DNA of 64,000 nucleotides from Streptomyces sp. NBC_01317. Lineage in GTDB: Bacteria; Actinomycetota; Actinomycetes; Streptomycetales; Streptomycetaceae. The stretch lies in assembly GCF_035961655.1 (NCBI RefSeq), contig NZ_CP108393.1, positions 6,651,001 through 6,715,000 of the forward strand. The letters run 5' to 3'. Position numbers and translations under genes: made by a program. Of the stretch, positions 26,266 through 34,880 are shown piece by piece. Every line of letters starts with the position of its first letter. Position 1 is the stretch's first letter. The notes below the pieces were generated by a model. It did not search any database. It worked only from the letters and a program-made list of their open reading frames with translations, and had not been told where the DNA came from.

Positions 26266-26637
26266 GTGAGCATCGAGAAGCCCGAGGTCGACTTCCCGGG
26301 CGGCGAGCCGCCGGCCGAGCTGGACATCAAGGAGATCTGGGAAGGTGACGGGGAGGTCGCCAAGGCGGGTGACACCGTCTCCGTCCACTACGTGGGCGTG
26401 GCCTTCTCCACGGGCGAGGAGTTCGACTCGTCCTGGAACCGCGGTACGCCGCTGAAGTTCCAGCTCGGTGTCGGACAGGTCATCCAGGGCTGGGACCAGG
26501 GTGTGCAGGGCATGAGGGTCGGCGGCCGCCGCCAGCTGATCATCCCGGCGGACCTGGCGTACGGCGACCGTGGCGCGCCCGGGGCCATCGCCCCCGGCGA
26601 GACGCTGATCTTCGTCTGCGATCTGGTCGCTGTCTGA
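26266..26637 (+). CDS. cytosolic FKBP-type peptidyl-prolyl isomerase
   Basis: This 123-residue single-domain FKBP has no signal peptide. VSVHYVGVAFSTGEEFDSSWNRG, QVIQGWDQGVQGMRVGGRRQLIIP and LAYGDRGAPGAIAPGETLIFVCDLV contain the aromatic and hydrophobic residues of the isomerase and FK506 pocket. The GTG at 26266 is preceded by CTAGGAG. It is probably co-transcribed with the lipoprotein FKBP upstream, and a hairpin at 26652-26687 closes the pair. Confidence 0.94.
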   Translation: MSIEKPEVDFPGGEPPAELDIKEIWEGDGEVAKAGDTVSVHYVGVAFSTGEEFDSSWNRGTPLKFQLGVGQVIQGWDQGVQGMRVGGRRQLIIPADLAYGDRGAPGAIAPGETLIFVCDLVAV

Positions 26638-26651
26638 TCACATCCGGACAC

Positions 26652-26687
26652 CCCGAGGGCCCGTGCCGACCGGCGTGGGCCCTCGGG
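26652..26687 (+). terminator. terminator after the FKBP pair
   Basis: CCCGAGGGCCC at 26652-26662 pairs with GGGCCCTCGGG at 26677-26687 around a 14-base loop, beginning 15 bases after the stop codon of the cytosolic FKBP. Confidence 0.75.
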
Positions 26688-26790
26688 CGTGTCCCGGACA
26701 CGCCCGAGCTTTGCCGCACCACCCCGTGGCGGTACGGTCAACGGGCGGGCAGCGTGTGATCCCGCACGACCGAAGGGGAGCAGAGCGTCG

Positions 26791-27747
26791 ATGGCCATTG
26801 CCAAGGCCGAGCGGTTGATGAATCTGGCGCTGTGTCTGCTGGGCACCCGCCGCCCCCTCAGCAAGCGTGAACTGCGCGGCTCCATCGAGGCGTATCTGGA
26901 AGCCGGCACCGACGACTCCTTCAACCGGATGTTCGAGCGCGACAAGGACGATCTGCGCGAGCTGGGCCTGGTCATCGAGACGGTCGAGAACCTCGACGGG
27001 GACACCGGCTATCTGGCCCGGCGGGACAGCAACCGGCTGCCGGCGATCACGCTGGACGCCGAGGAGGCCGCGGCGCTGGGCCTGGCGGCCAAGGTCTGGC
27101 AACAGGCGCGGCTGGCCGGCGCGGCCAGCGGGGCGCTCCAGAAGCTGCGGGCCGCCGGGATGCCGGAGGCGGAGGACTCGTACGAGGCGCACCACAGTGC
27201 CCTGGAACCGCGCATCCCCGTCCACGAGGCGGCCTTCGAGCCGCTGATGCTGGCCTGCCGTGACCGGCGGCCCGTCGTCTTCGACTACCGCAAGGGCAAC
27301 GCGGCGACCGCCGGCACACGCCAGGTCGAGCCGTGGACGCTGGAGTGCTGGCGCGGGCACTGGTACCTGGCCGGCTGGGACCGTGACCGGGGCGCCGAGC
27401 GCGTCTTCCGGCTCTCGCGGATCACCGGCCGGGTCCGCTCCCGGTCGGGGACGTTCAGCGCGCCGGTGCCGGACGTCGTCACCGTACGGGAGACCGTGGA
27501 GAGCTGGGCGGGGGAGACGGCGACCCGGTCGGCGCTGATCCGGCTGCGGGCGGGCGCGGGCTACCCGCTGCGGTCGCGGGCGCTGTCGTCGCGGGAGCTG
27601 GGCGACGGCTGGGACGAGCTGGAGATCCCGTACGGTCACGGTCTCGACGCCTGGCTGGTGGAGTTCGGCCCCGACGTGGCCGTGGTGGAGCCCCCGGACC
27701 TGCGGGCCGACGTGGTGGAGCGGCTGCGCGCCGTGGCCAAGGGCTAG
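26791..27747 (+). CDS. pafB: WYL-domain transcriptional regulator PafB
   Basis: This 318-residue protein has an N-terminal helix-turn-helix (ERLMNLALCLLGTRRPLSKRELRGSI), a middle WYL domain (EPWTLECWRGHWYLAGWDRDRGAERVFRLSRITG) and a C-terminal WCX domain. In mycobacteria PafB and PafC act together as a DNA-damage-responsive transcription activator independent of LexA/RecA. The ATG at 26791 starts MAIAKAERLMN, with AAGGGGAG about 11 bases upstream. The equal-length pafC follows after 113 bases. Confidence 0.93.
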   Translation: MAIAKAERLMNLALCLLGTRRPLSKRELRGSIEAYLEAGTDDSFNRMFERDKDDLRELGLVIETVENLDGDTGYLARRDSNRLPAITLDAEEAAALGLAAKVWQQARLAGAASGALQKLRAAGMPEAEDSYEAHHSALEPRIPVHEAAFEPLMLACRDRRPVVFDYRKGNAATAGTRQVEPWTLECWRGHWYLAGWDRDRGAERVFRLSRITGRVRSRSGTFSAPVPDVVTVRETVESWAGETATRSALIRLRAGAGYPLRSRALSSRELGDGWDELEIPYGHGLDAWLVEFGPDVAVVEPPDLRADVVERLRAVAKG

Positions 27748-27860
27748 CAAGGGCTGGGGCGGCAGGCCCTGGGACGCGCCCCGGGGCGGGGGCGGGGGGC
27801 TTCGGCTCCGGTGGGCCCGGCAAGATCCGATCGACATGGCCTGAGGGGAACGCGTACACC

Positions 27861-28817
27861 ATGGCAGCCAACGCCATCGACCAGACCCGGCGGATGCTCT
27901 CGCTGGTGACCTACCTGCGGGAGCGTCCCGGCGCGCACGTCAGCGATGTCGCCCGCGCCTTCGGCATCACCGAGGACGAGCTGATCTCCGACCTCGACGT
28001 GCTGCCGATGTGCGGGACGAGCTTCCGCGGCGGCGATCTGCTGGACATCGACACCGACGGCGACCGGATCTGGTGGCACAACCCGGACGACGTGGCGGAG
28101 CCGCTGCGCCTCGCGGCGGACGAGGCGACGGCGTTGCTGGTCGCGGCCCGCGCGGTCGCCACGCTCCCGGGGCTGCGGGAGGGCGACCGGCAGGCGCTGC
28201 TGCGGGCCACCGCCAAGCTGGAGACCGCGGCGGGGGAGGTGGCGGGGGCCAGTTCCCGGCTGTCCGTCACGTTCGAGTCGGAGGGCGGGGTGTTCGCCGA
28301 GGTCGACCGGGCGATCTCCGAGCGGCGCCGGCTGTGGCTGCGCTACTACTCCCCGGCGCGCGACGAGTTGACGGAGCGTGAGGTCGATCCGATCCGGCTG
28401 TTCGCGGTCGGGCACACGTACATGGAGGCGTGGTGCCGGCTCTCGGAGGCCCGGCGTACGTTCCGCCTCGACCGGGTCGCCGAGATCAAGCTGCTGGACG
28501 CCCCGGCGGCGCCTCCGGAGCTGGAACTGCGTGATCTGTCGGCGGGGCTGGTGCAGCCGTCGGCGGACGATCCCGAGGTGGTGGTCGAGGTCGGGCCCGG
28601 CGGCCGGTGGGTGGCGGAGTACTACCCGCACGACAGTGCCGAGGAGTTGCCCGACGGCGGGCTGCGCATCACCCTGCGGACCCCTGCGCCCGCGTCGCTG
28701 AGGCGTCTCGCGCTGCGGCTGGGCGGGGACGGCCGGATCGTCTCGCCGCCGGAGCTGGCGGACAGCGCGCGGTCGGCGGCGCGCGAGGCGCTGGCGGCTT
28801 ATGAGGACGACGCGTAG
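27861..28817 (+). CDS. pafC: WYL-domain transcriptional regulator PafC
   Basis: This 318-residue partner of PafB starts MAANAIDQTRRMLSLVTYLRERPGAHVSDVARAFGI with a helix-turn-helix. A WYL domain (DRAISERRRLWLRYYSPARDELTEREVDPIRLF and EAWCRLSEARRTFRLDRVAEIKLL) and a C-terminal WCX region follow. It would form the PafBC heterodimer that activates DNA repair genes, as shown in mycobacteria. A short run of 16-19-bp tandem repeats follows the stop codon. Confidence 0.93.
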   Translation: MAANAIDQTRRMLSLVTYLRERPGAHVSDVARAFGITEDELISDLDVLPMCGTSFRGGDLLDIDTDGDRIWWHNPDDVAEPLRLAADEATALLVAARAVATLPGLREGDRQALLRATAKLETAAGEVAGASSRLSVTFESEGGVFAEVDRAISERRRLWLRYYSPARDELTEREVDPIRLFAVGHTYMEAWCRLSEARRTFRLDRVAEIKLLDAPAAPPELELRDLSAGLVQPSADDPEVVVEVGPGGRWVAEYYPHDSAEELPDGGLRITLRTPAPASLRRLALRLGGDGRIVSPPELADSARSAAREALAAYEDDA

Positions 28818-28821
28818 ACCC

Positions 28822-28872
28822 GTGAAGGCCGGCGGAGTCGGTGAAGGCCGGAGTCGGTGAAGGTCGGAGTTG
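28822..28872. repeat. three tandem 16-19-bp repeats after pafC
   Basis: The unit GTGAAGGCCGGAGTCG occurs at 28822-28840 (with a 3-base insertion), 28841-28856 and 28857-28872 (two substitutions). It fills the gap between pafC and the zinc-ribbon gene and is followed by a partial copy. Confidence 0.8.
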
Positions 28873-28896
28873 GTCGAGTTGGCGAGAGAATGAAAG

Positions 28897-29199
28897 ATGT
28901 CGGCAATGTCTGAGATGTCCGAACTCTCCATGGTGGGCCCGGTCCTTTTCAAGGCGGCCTGCCCGGAGTGCCGTGCCAGCTTCGAACTCTCCGCGGGCGC
29001 GCTGCGCCTGGCGATAGGGGCGAGCCGGCGCACCACGTTCTACTCGTTCGTGTGCCCCGAGTGCGACGCGGCGGTGCGCAAGCCCGCGGGGGAGCGGATA
29101 GTCGAACTGCTCACGCGCGGCGGGGTGCGCACGCTCCGGCTGGCGGCCGCCGTGCCCGCCGCCCCGGCCGTACCCGCCGGGCCTGCCCCGACGAGCTAG
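28897..29199 (+). CDS. small zinc-ribbon protein of unknown function
   Basis: This 100-residue protein has two CPEC knuckles (AACPECRASFEL and FVCPECDAAVRK) spaced about 30 residues apart, consistent with a single structural zinc site. The C-terminus is an Ala/Pro-rich tail. Four in-frame ATGs lie close together; the first at 28897 is used and later ones at 28906, 28915 or 28930 are possible. It sits between pafC and a small membrane protein upstream of tatA, in line with the direction of transcription. No function is recognised. Confidence 0.75.
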   Translation: MSAMSEMSELSMVGPVLFKAACPECRASFELSAGALRLAIGASRRTTFYSFVCPECDAAVRKPAGERIVELLTRGGVRTLRLAAAVPAAPAVPAGPAPTS

Positions 29200-29202
29200 G
29201 CT
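29197..29202 (+). promoter_or_regulatory. -10 element TAGGCT of the one-TM protein gene
   Basis: TAGGCT overlaps the stop codon of the zinc-ribbon gene and ends 7 bases before the next ATG, the same geometry as at trmI. Confidence 0.4.
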
Positions 29203-29209
29203 CTGGGGC

Positions 29210-29407
29210 ATGTTCTGGCCCATGCTCGCCATCGCCCTGGGTTTCTGCGGGATCGCCGTGCTCGGCGTTCTGGCGATCCGTGTCTTCCTCGAAGTGCGGC
29301 GCCTGGGCCGTCAGGTCGCGATCACGACGGACCGGATCAACCGCGCGGCGGAGGACCTGGAACGCGCCGCGACCCGCCTCGCGGCGACCGGCGACGCGTT
29401 GCGCTGA
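29210..29407 (+). CDS. small single-pass membrane protein of unknown function
   Basis: This 65-residue protein has one hydrophobic helix (residues 2-27, FWPMLAIALGFCGIAVLGVLAI) followed by an amphipathic coiled-coil-like segment (RRLGRQVAITTDRINRAAEDLERAATRLAA). The topology resembles a TatA/TatB-like or DUF948-type protein, and the gene is located just upstream of tatA, but sequence identity to Tat subunits is not evident. No function is assigned. Confidence 0.7.
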   Translation: MFWPMLAIALGFCGIAVLGVLAIRVFLEVRRLGRQVAITTDRINRAAEDLERAATRLAATGDALR

Positions 29408-29624
29408 GGCAGGTGGTGGTGACCGACCCCTCCTGCTTCACAGGACCGGACGGTACGCTCTGACCGTGGCCCCGACGAGGCATGGGCCCCCACGGGGAGT
29501 ATGCGCGGGCATTGCCCCGCGTTTACCCACTCGGGTTACGATCGCTGACAGCACCATGACGTGACCTCGGTCCGGTGGTAAGGGCAGCACCCTCCCAGCC
29601 GCCTCAGTGAGAAGGAAGTCGCAC

Positions 29625-29921
29625 ATGATCGGCAATCTGAAGCCGCTCGAGATCGTTCTGATCATCGTTGTCATCCTGTTGCTGTTCGGTGCCAAGAAGC
29701 TTCCCGACATGGCGCGTTCGCTCGGCAAGTCCGCCCGCATCCTCAAGAGCGAGGCCAAGGCGATGAAGAAGGACGACGACGTGCCGGTGCCGCCCGTGGC
29801 CGACACGGTGGTCGACCCGACCGCCCAGCAGCAGCCCGTCGCACGGACGATCCAAGCCGCTCCCGGTGATGTCACCAGCTCCCGTCCGGTCACCGAGCCG
29901 AACCGCACCACCCAGGGCTGA
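29625..29921 (+). CDS. tatA: Sec-independent translocase subunit TatA
   Basis: This 98-residue subunit forms the variable-size channel of the twin-arginine pathway. It has a short N-terminal periplasmic start, one TM helix ([30 protein letters not shown]), the FGAKKLP hinge, an amphipathic helix and a Pro/Val-rich acidic tail. The ATG at 29625 follows GAAGGAAG; an earlier in-frame ATG at 29607 would overlap that site. tatC begins 43 bases after the stop. tatB is not present in this window. Confidence 0.95.
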   Translation: MIGNLKPLEIVLIIVVILLLFGAKKLPDMARSLGKSARILKSEAKAMKKDDDVPVPPVADTVVDPTAQQQPVARTIQAAPGDVTSSRPVTEPNRTTQG

Positions 29922-29964
29922 ACCTCCCCACCGACGGCTGCTGTTACGAGACGAGGAACGTGGG

Positions 29965-30915
29965 TTGCTCAAGTCTGCCCGCAAGCAGGAGAAGGACGCC
30001 GAGGGGCGCATGCCCCTCAATGAGCACCTGCGTGAGCTGCGAAACCGCCTGCTGAAGGCGGTGTTGGCGATCATGGTCATCACCGTCGTCGCCGCGTTCT
30101 ACTACAAGGACCTGATCGACTTCATGCTGAAGCCGATCCTCGACTCGGTCGGCTGTGTCGACGGCGCGCGCAGGCAGGTGAACGGCAGGCCGTGCGCGGA
30201 CATGACCGTGAACGGTCTGATCGCGCCCTTCTCCATCGCGCTGAAGGTCTCGCTCGTAGCGGGTGTGGTGCTCTCCACCCCGGTCTGGCTCTACCAGCTC
30301 TGGGCCTTCCTGGCGCCCGGTCTGCACCGCCACGAGAAGCGGTACGCCCTCTCCTTCGTCGGAGCCGGGGTGCCCCTCTTCCTGGCCGGTGCCGTCCTCG
30401 CGTACAAGATCCTTCCCCAGACCGCGCAGATCCTGCTGGAGTTCACTCCGGACGACGCGCGCAACCTGCTGCCCGTCGACGAGTACCTCGATCTCGTCGT
30501 CCGGATGGTGATCGTCTTCGGGCTCGCCTTCGAGCTGCCCCTGCTGCTGGTCCTGCTCAACTTCACCGGGGTGCTGACCGCGAAGCGGCTCGCCTCCTGG
30601 TGGCGGATCATGATCGTGGGGATCACCCTCTTCGCGGCGTTCGCCACCCCGACCGGCGACCCGCTCACGATGCTGTCGCTGGCGGCGCCCATCGTGCTGC
30701 TGTACTTCATCGCGCTGGGCATCTGCCTGCTCAACGACCGGCGCAGGCGGCGCAACAACCCGGACGCGGGTCTGGACGACGACGAGGCGTCCGACCTCGA
30801 TCTGACCCCCGAGTCGGTCGGCGGGATCGAGCCCGTCGGGTCCGTACCGATGCTGCCCGAGCAGTCCGACGGCGGCCGGAACCACCGGGTCAACGGATAC
30901 GACGACGTGACGTGA
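29965..30915 (+). CDS. tatC: Sec-independent translocase subunit TatC
   Basis: This 316-residue protein has six TM segments and recognizes twin-arginine signals together with TatB. MPLNEHLRELRNRLLKA near the N-terminus is the family signature, and a Glu-containing loop FGLAFELPLLLVLLNFTGV is typical. The C-terminus is a long acidic cytoplasmic tail (LDDDEASDLDLTPESVG). The start is taken as the TTG at 29965 (LLKSARKQEKDAEGRMPL), six bases after GAGGAA; longer frames run back into the tatA terminus without homology. It follows tatA in one operon. Confidence 0.94.
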   Translation: MLKSARKQEKDAEGRMPLNEHLRELRNRLLKAVLAIMVITVVAAFYYKDLIDFMLKPILDSVGCVDGARRQVNGRPCADMTVNGLIAPFSIALKVSLVAGVVLSTPVWLYQLWAFLAPGLHRHEKRYALSFVGAGVPLFLAGAVLAYKILPQTAQILLEFTPDDARNLLPVDEYLDLVVRMVIVFGLAFELPLLLVLLNFTGVLTAKRLASWWRIMIVGITLFAAFATPTGDPLTMLSLAAPIVLLYFIALGICLLNDRRRRRNNPDAGLDDDEASDLDLTPESVGGIEPVGSVPMLPEQSDGGRNHRVNGYDDVT

Positions 30916-30929
30916 GACCGGCCGTCACT

Positions 30930-30965
30930 CTCCACGGGCTCCACCGGCTCCACGGGCTCCACCGG
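30930..30965. repeat. four tandem 9-bp repeats between tatC and the kinase gene
   Basis: CTCCACGGG and CTCCACCGG alternate, giving two perfect 18-bp copies. The array fills half of the 73-base gap. Confidence 0.85.
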
Positions 30966-30988
30966 CGGTCCGGACCGTGGGGGCGGCC

Positions 30989-31957
30989 GTGACCGGGGAG
31001 ATCACCCTCCTCGTCAATCCCACCGCGGGACGCGGCCGGGGCGCGCACGCCGCGCGGCCGGCCGCTGCGGCGTTGCGGGACGCCGGCCTCTCCGTCACCA
31101 CCGTCGCGGGCGTGGACTCCGCCGACGCCCTGCGGCGCGCGCGTGACGCCGTCGCCGGCGGGACCGGCGCGCTTGTCGCCGTCGGCGGCGACGGGATGGT
31201 CTCCCTCGCGCTCCAGGCCGTCGCCGGTACGGCCACCCCGCTCGGCGTGATCGCCGTCGGCACCGGCAACGATTTCGCCAGGACCCTCGGACTGCCCGTC
31301 CGCGACCCCGCCGCCGCGGGCCGTCTCGCCGCCGACGCCCTCAAGCGGGACGGCGGCTCCGCCGTGGACCTGGGGAGGGCCGGCGGGTCCGCCGGGGAAG
31401 GGGGACGGGGCGGAGGGGGACGGGCCGGCGGGACCTGGTTCGGCACGGTCCTGGCCACCGGCTTCGACTCCCGGGTCAACGACCGGGGCAACCGGATGCG
31501 GTGGCCGCGCGGCCGTGCCAAGTACGACCTCGCGATGCTCGCCGAACTGGCCGCCTTCCGGCCCGTGCCGTACCGCCTCACCCTGGACGACGGCGCCGAG
31601 CGGGAGATCGAGGCCACACTCGTCGCCGTCGGCAACGGCTCCTCGTACGGCGGCGGCATGCGCATCTGCGCCGGCGCGCGCACCGACGACGGGCTCTTCG
31701 ACGTGACGGTCGTCGGAAGCTGTTCCCGTACGACCCTGCTCACCGTCTTCCCGCGTGTCTACCGGGGCACCCACCTCAGCCACCCCGCCGTCACCGTCCA
31801 CCGCGCCGCCCGGGTGACGCTGGCCGCGCCCGGGCTCACGGGCTACGCGGACGGGGAACCGCTCGGCCCGCTGCCGCTCACCGCCGTCTGTGTCCCGGGC
31901 GCGGTACGGGTCCTGCGCGCGGAGAGGGCTTCGGAGGCGCTTTCCAAGGACGGATAA
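30989..31957 (+). CDS. diacylglycerol kinase-like lipid kinase
   Basis: This 322-residue member of the DAGK catalytic family has GEITLLVNPTAGRGRG at the N-terminus and the nucleotide-binding VGGDGMVSLALQAV with downstream GTGNDFARTLGLP. It phosphorylates a lipid such as diacylglycerol at the inner membrane face by family inference. A Gly/Arg-rich insertion (about residues 128-148, GRAGGSAGEGGRGGGGRAGG) interrupts the domain and is likely a flexible loop. Of two GTG candidates, 30989 is chosen over 30977; neither has a strong binding site. It lies between tatC and helY. Confidence 0.85.
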   Translation: MTGEITLLVNPTAGRGRGAHAARPAAAALRDAGLSVTTVAGVDSADALRRARDAVAGGTGALVAVGGDGMVSLALQAVAGTATPLGVIAVGTGNDFARTLGLPVRDPAAAGRLAADALKRDGGSAVDLGRAGGSAGEGGRGGGGRAGGTWFGTVLATGFDSRVNDRGNRMRWPRGRAKYDLAMLAELAAFRPVPYRLTLDDGAEREIEATLVAVGNGSSYGGGMRICAGARTDDGLFDVTVVGSCSRTTLLTVFPRVYRGTHLSHPAVTVHRAARVTLAAPGLTGYADGEPLGPLPLTAVCVPGAVRVLRAERASEALSKDG

Positions 31958-31986
31958 AGATCGGGCTGACTGTCAGAGGTGACGGG

Positions 31987-31992
31987 TAGGCT
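31987..31992 (+). promoter_or_regulatory. -10 element TAGGCT of helY
   Basis: TAGGCT lies 10 bases before the helY ATG with no ribosome binding site in between, so the 5' leader would be at most a few bases. CTGACT at 31966-31971 is a poor -35 candidate at 15-base spacing. Confidence 0.4.
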
Positions 31993-32002
31993 CGACAGCA
32001 AG

Positions 32003-34831
32003 ATGACAGAGGACCTCTCCCCAGCCGAGCGGTACGCCGCTTCCCGGATCCGCGCCGCCGAGCAGGCCACGGCGCTCGCCCCCTTCCGTGAGATGTACGA
32101 CTTCGGGCTGGACCCGTTCCAGATCGAGGCCTGCGAGGCACTGGAAGCCGGAAAGGGCGTGCTCGTCGCGGCGCCCACCGGGTCGGGCAAGACCATCGTC
32201 GGCGAGTTCGCCGTGCACCTGGCCCTGGCCGAGGGCCGCAAGTGTTTCTACACCACGCCGATCAAGGCGCTGTCCAACCAGAAGTACGCCGACCTGTGCA
32301 AGCGCTACGGCGCCGACAAGGTGGGCCTGCTGACCGGGGACAACAGTGTCAATTCGGACGCGCCGGTGGTCGTCATGACCACGGAAGTCCTGCGGAACAT
32401 GCTGTACGCGGGCTCGCGGGCGCTGCTCGGCCTCGGCTATGTGGTGATGGACGAGGTGCACTACCTCTCCGACCGCTTCCGGGGTGCCGTCTGGGAAGAG
32501 GTGATCATCCACCTCCCCGAGTCGGTCACGCTGGTCTCGCTGTCGGCGACGGTGTCGAACGCGGAGGAGTTCGGCGACTGGCTGGACACCGTCCGCGGGG
32601 ACACCCAGGTGATCGTCTCCGAGCACCGCCCCGTGCCGCTGTGGCAGCACGTGATGGCGGGCCGGCGGATGTACGACCTGTTCGAGGAGGAGAGCGACCA
32701 CGGCGGCCGGGGCGTGGGCAAGCGGGAGACCAACCCCGACCTCGTCCGGCTGGCCCGGATGGAGAACCAGCGGACGTACAACCCGCGCGACCGCCGCCGC
32801 GGCAAGATGGTCCGCGAGGCGGACCGGGAGCGCGAGCGCAGACAGCGCAGCCGGATCTGGACCCCCTCGCGGCCCGAGGTCATCGAGCGGCTGGCGGCCG
32901 AGGGCCTGCTGCCCGCGATCACCTTCATCTTCAGCCGGGCCGCGTGCGAGGCCGCCGTACAGCAGTGCATGTTCGCCGGGCTGCGGCTCAACAACGACGA
33001 GCAGCGGCAGCAGGTCCGCGAGATCGTCGAGGAGCGCACGGCCTCCATCCCGGGCGAGGACCTCCACGTCCTCGGGTACTACGAATGGCTGGAGGGTCTG
33101 GAGCGGGGCATCGCCGCGCACCACGCGGGCATGCTGCCGACCTTCAAGGAGGTCGTGGAGGAGCTGTTCGTCAAGGGCCTGGTCAAGGCGGTCTTCGCCA
33201 CCGAGACCCTGGCCCTGGGCATCAACATGCCCGCGCGGTCCGTGGTCCTGGAGAAGCTCGTCAAGTGGAACGGCGAGCAGCACGCGGACATCACCCCCGG
33301 CGAGTACACCCAGCTGACCGGCCGCGCCGGGCGGCGGGGCATCGACGTCGAGGGGCACGCCGTGGTGCTCTGGCAGCGCGGCATGGACCCGGGCGCGCTG
33401 GCCGGCCTGGCCGGGACCAGGACGTACCCGCTGCGCTCCAGCTTCCGTCCCTCGTACAACATGGCGGTCAACCTCACCCAGCAGTTCGGGCGGCACCGCT
33501 CGCGCGAGCTGCTGGAGACGTCCTTCGCGCAGTTCCAGGCCGACAGGTCGGTCGTCGGGATCTCCCGGCAGGTGCAGAAGAACGAGGAGGGTCTCGACGG
33601 CTACAAGGCGGGCATGACCTGCCACCTCGGGGATTTCGAGGAGTACGCGCGGCTGCGCCGCGACCTCAAGGACCGCGAGACGGACCTGGCCAAGCAGGGC
33701 GCGGCCCAGCGCAGGGCCGCCGCCGCGTCCTCGCTGGAGCGGCTCAAGCCCGGCGACGTCATCCACGTACCGACGGGGAAGTTCGCCGGCCTCGCGCTGG
33801 TGCTCGACCCCGGCGTGCCGGCGGGGCGGGCCAACGGCCACCGGGGGATGGAGTACCAGGACGGTCCCCGCCCGCTGGTCCTCACCGCCGAGCGGCAGGT
33901 CAAGCGGCTGGCGTCGATGGACTTCCCGGTGCCCGTGGAGGTGCTGGAGCGGATGCGGATCCCGAAGTCGTTCAACGCGCGCGCGCCGCAGTCCCGGCGT
34001 GACCTCGCGTCCGCGCTGCGCTCGAAGGCCGGCCACATCGTGCCCGAGCGGCATCGCAGGGAGCGGGCCGCCGCCGCGGACGACCGGGAGATCGCCCGGC
34101 TCCGCACGGAGCTGCGGGCCCACCCGTGCCACGGCTGCGACGAGCGGGAGGATCACGCGCGCTGGGCCGAGCGGTACCACCGGCTCCAGCGGGACACGCG
34201 TCAGCTGGAGAACCGGATCGAGGGGCGTACGAACACCATCGCCCGTACGTTCGACCGGATTGTGGCGCTCCTCACCGAGCTGGACTATCTGCGCGGCGAC
34301 GACGTCACCCAGCACGGCAAGCGGCTGGCCCGGCTCTACGGTGAGCTGGACCTCCTGGCGAGCGAATGCCTGCGGGAAGGCGTCTGGGAGGGGCTGGGCC
34401 CGGCCGAGCTGGCGGCGTGTGTCTCGGCGCTGGTGTACGAGTCGCGGCAGGCGGACGACGCGGGGCCGCCCAAGGTCCCGGCGGGCAACGCGAAGGTGGC
34501 GCTCGGCGAGATGGTCCGTATCTGGGGCCGTCTCGACGCCCTGGAGGAGGACTTCAAGATCAACCAGGCGGAGGGGGTCGGACAGCGCGAGCCCGACCTC
34601 GGCTTCGCCTGGGCGGTCCACCGGTGGGCCTCCGGCAAGGGCCTGGACGAGGTGCTGCGGGACGCGGAGATGCCGGCGGGTGACTTCGTCCGCTGGTGCA
34701 AGCAGGTCATCGACGTGCTGGGGCAGGTCGCGGCGGCGGCGCCCCGGGAGAACAGCACGGTCGCGAAGAACGCGCGCAAGGCGGTGGACGCGGTGCTGCG
34801 CGGGGTGGTGGCGTACAGCTCGGTGGGGTGA
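32003..34831 (+). CDS. helY: DEAD/DEAH-box RNA helicase HelY (Ski2/Mtr4-like)
   Basis: This 942-residue helicase has the Q motif (FGLDPFQIEACEALEAG), motif I AAPTGSGKT, Ia TPIKALSNQKY, DEVH box VVMDEVHYLSDRFRG, motif III LSATVSNA, and in RecA domain 2 TETLALGINMPARSVVL and QLTGRAGRRGID. The C-terminal part with the DSHCT-like region places it with Ski2/Mtr4 helicases. It follows tatA-tatC as in Mycobacterium tuberculosis (Rv2092c). The ATG at 32003 is used; a GTG at 31979 would overlap the -10. An 11-bp terminator follows. Confidence 0.93.
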   Translation: MTEDLSPAERYAASRIRAAEQATALAPFREMYDFGLDPFQIEACEALEAGKGVLVAAPTGSGKTIVGEFAVHLALAEGRKCFYTTPIKALSNQKYADLCKRYGADKVGLLTGDNSVNSDAPVVVMTTEVLRNMLYAGSRALLGLGYVVMDEVHYLSDRFRGAVWEEVIIHLPESVTLVSLSATVSNAEEFGDWLDTVRGDTQVIVSEHRPVPLWQHVMAGRRMYDLFEEESDHGGRGVGKRETNPDLVRLARMENQRTYNPRDRRRGKMVREADRERERRQRSRIWTPSRPEVIERLAAEGLLPAITFIFSRAACEAAVQQCMFAGLRLNNDEQRQQVREIVEERTASIPGEDLHVLGYYEWLEGLERGIAAHHAGMLPTFKEVVEELFVKGLVKAVFATETLALGINMPARSVVLEKLVKWNGEQHADITPGEYTQLTGRAGRRGIDVEGHAVVLWQRGMDPGALAGLAGTRTYPLRSSFRPSYNMAVNLTQQFGRHRSRELLETSFAQFQADRSVVGISRQVQKNEEGLDGYKAGMTCHLGDFEEYARLRRDLKDRETDLAKQGAAQRRAAAASSLERLKPGDVIHVPTGKFAGLALVLDPGVPAGRANGHRGMEYQDGPRPLVLTAERQVKRLASMDFPVPVEVLERMRIPKSFNARAPQSRRDLASALRSKAGHIVPERHRRERAAAADDREIARLRTELRAHPCHGCDEREDHARWAERYHRLQRDTRQLENRIEGRTNTIARTFDRIVALLTELDYLRGDDVTQHGKRLARLYGELDLLASECLREGVWEGLGPAELAACVSALVYESRQADDAGPPKVPAGNAKVALGEMVRIWGRLDALEEDFKINQAEGVGQREPDLGFAWAVHRWASGKGLDEVLRDAEMPAGDFVRWCKQVIDVLGQVAAAAPRENSTVAKNARKAVDAVLRGVVAYSSVG

Positions 34832-34842
34832 GGGGCCGTCAA

Positions 34843-34872
34843 CCCCCGGACCGGTACGAAGCGGTCCGGGGG
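34843..34872. terminator. bidirectional terminator between helY and atzF
   Basis: CCCCCGGACCG at 34843-34853 pairs perfectly with CGGTCCGGGGG at 34862-34872 around an 8-base loop. It lies between two convergent genes that end 49 bases apart. Confidence 0.8.
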
Positions 34873-34880
34873 GAGTGTGT

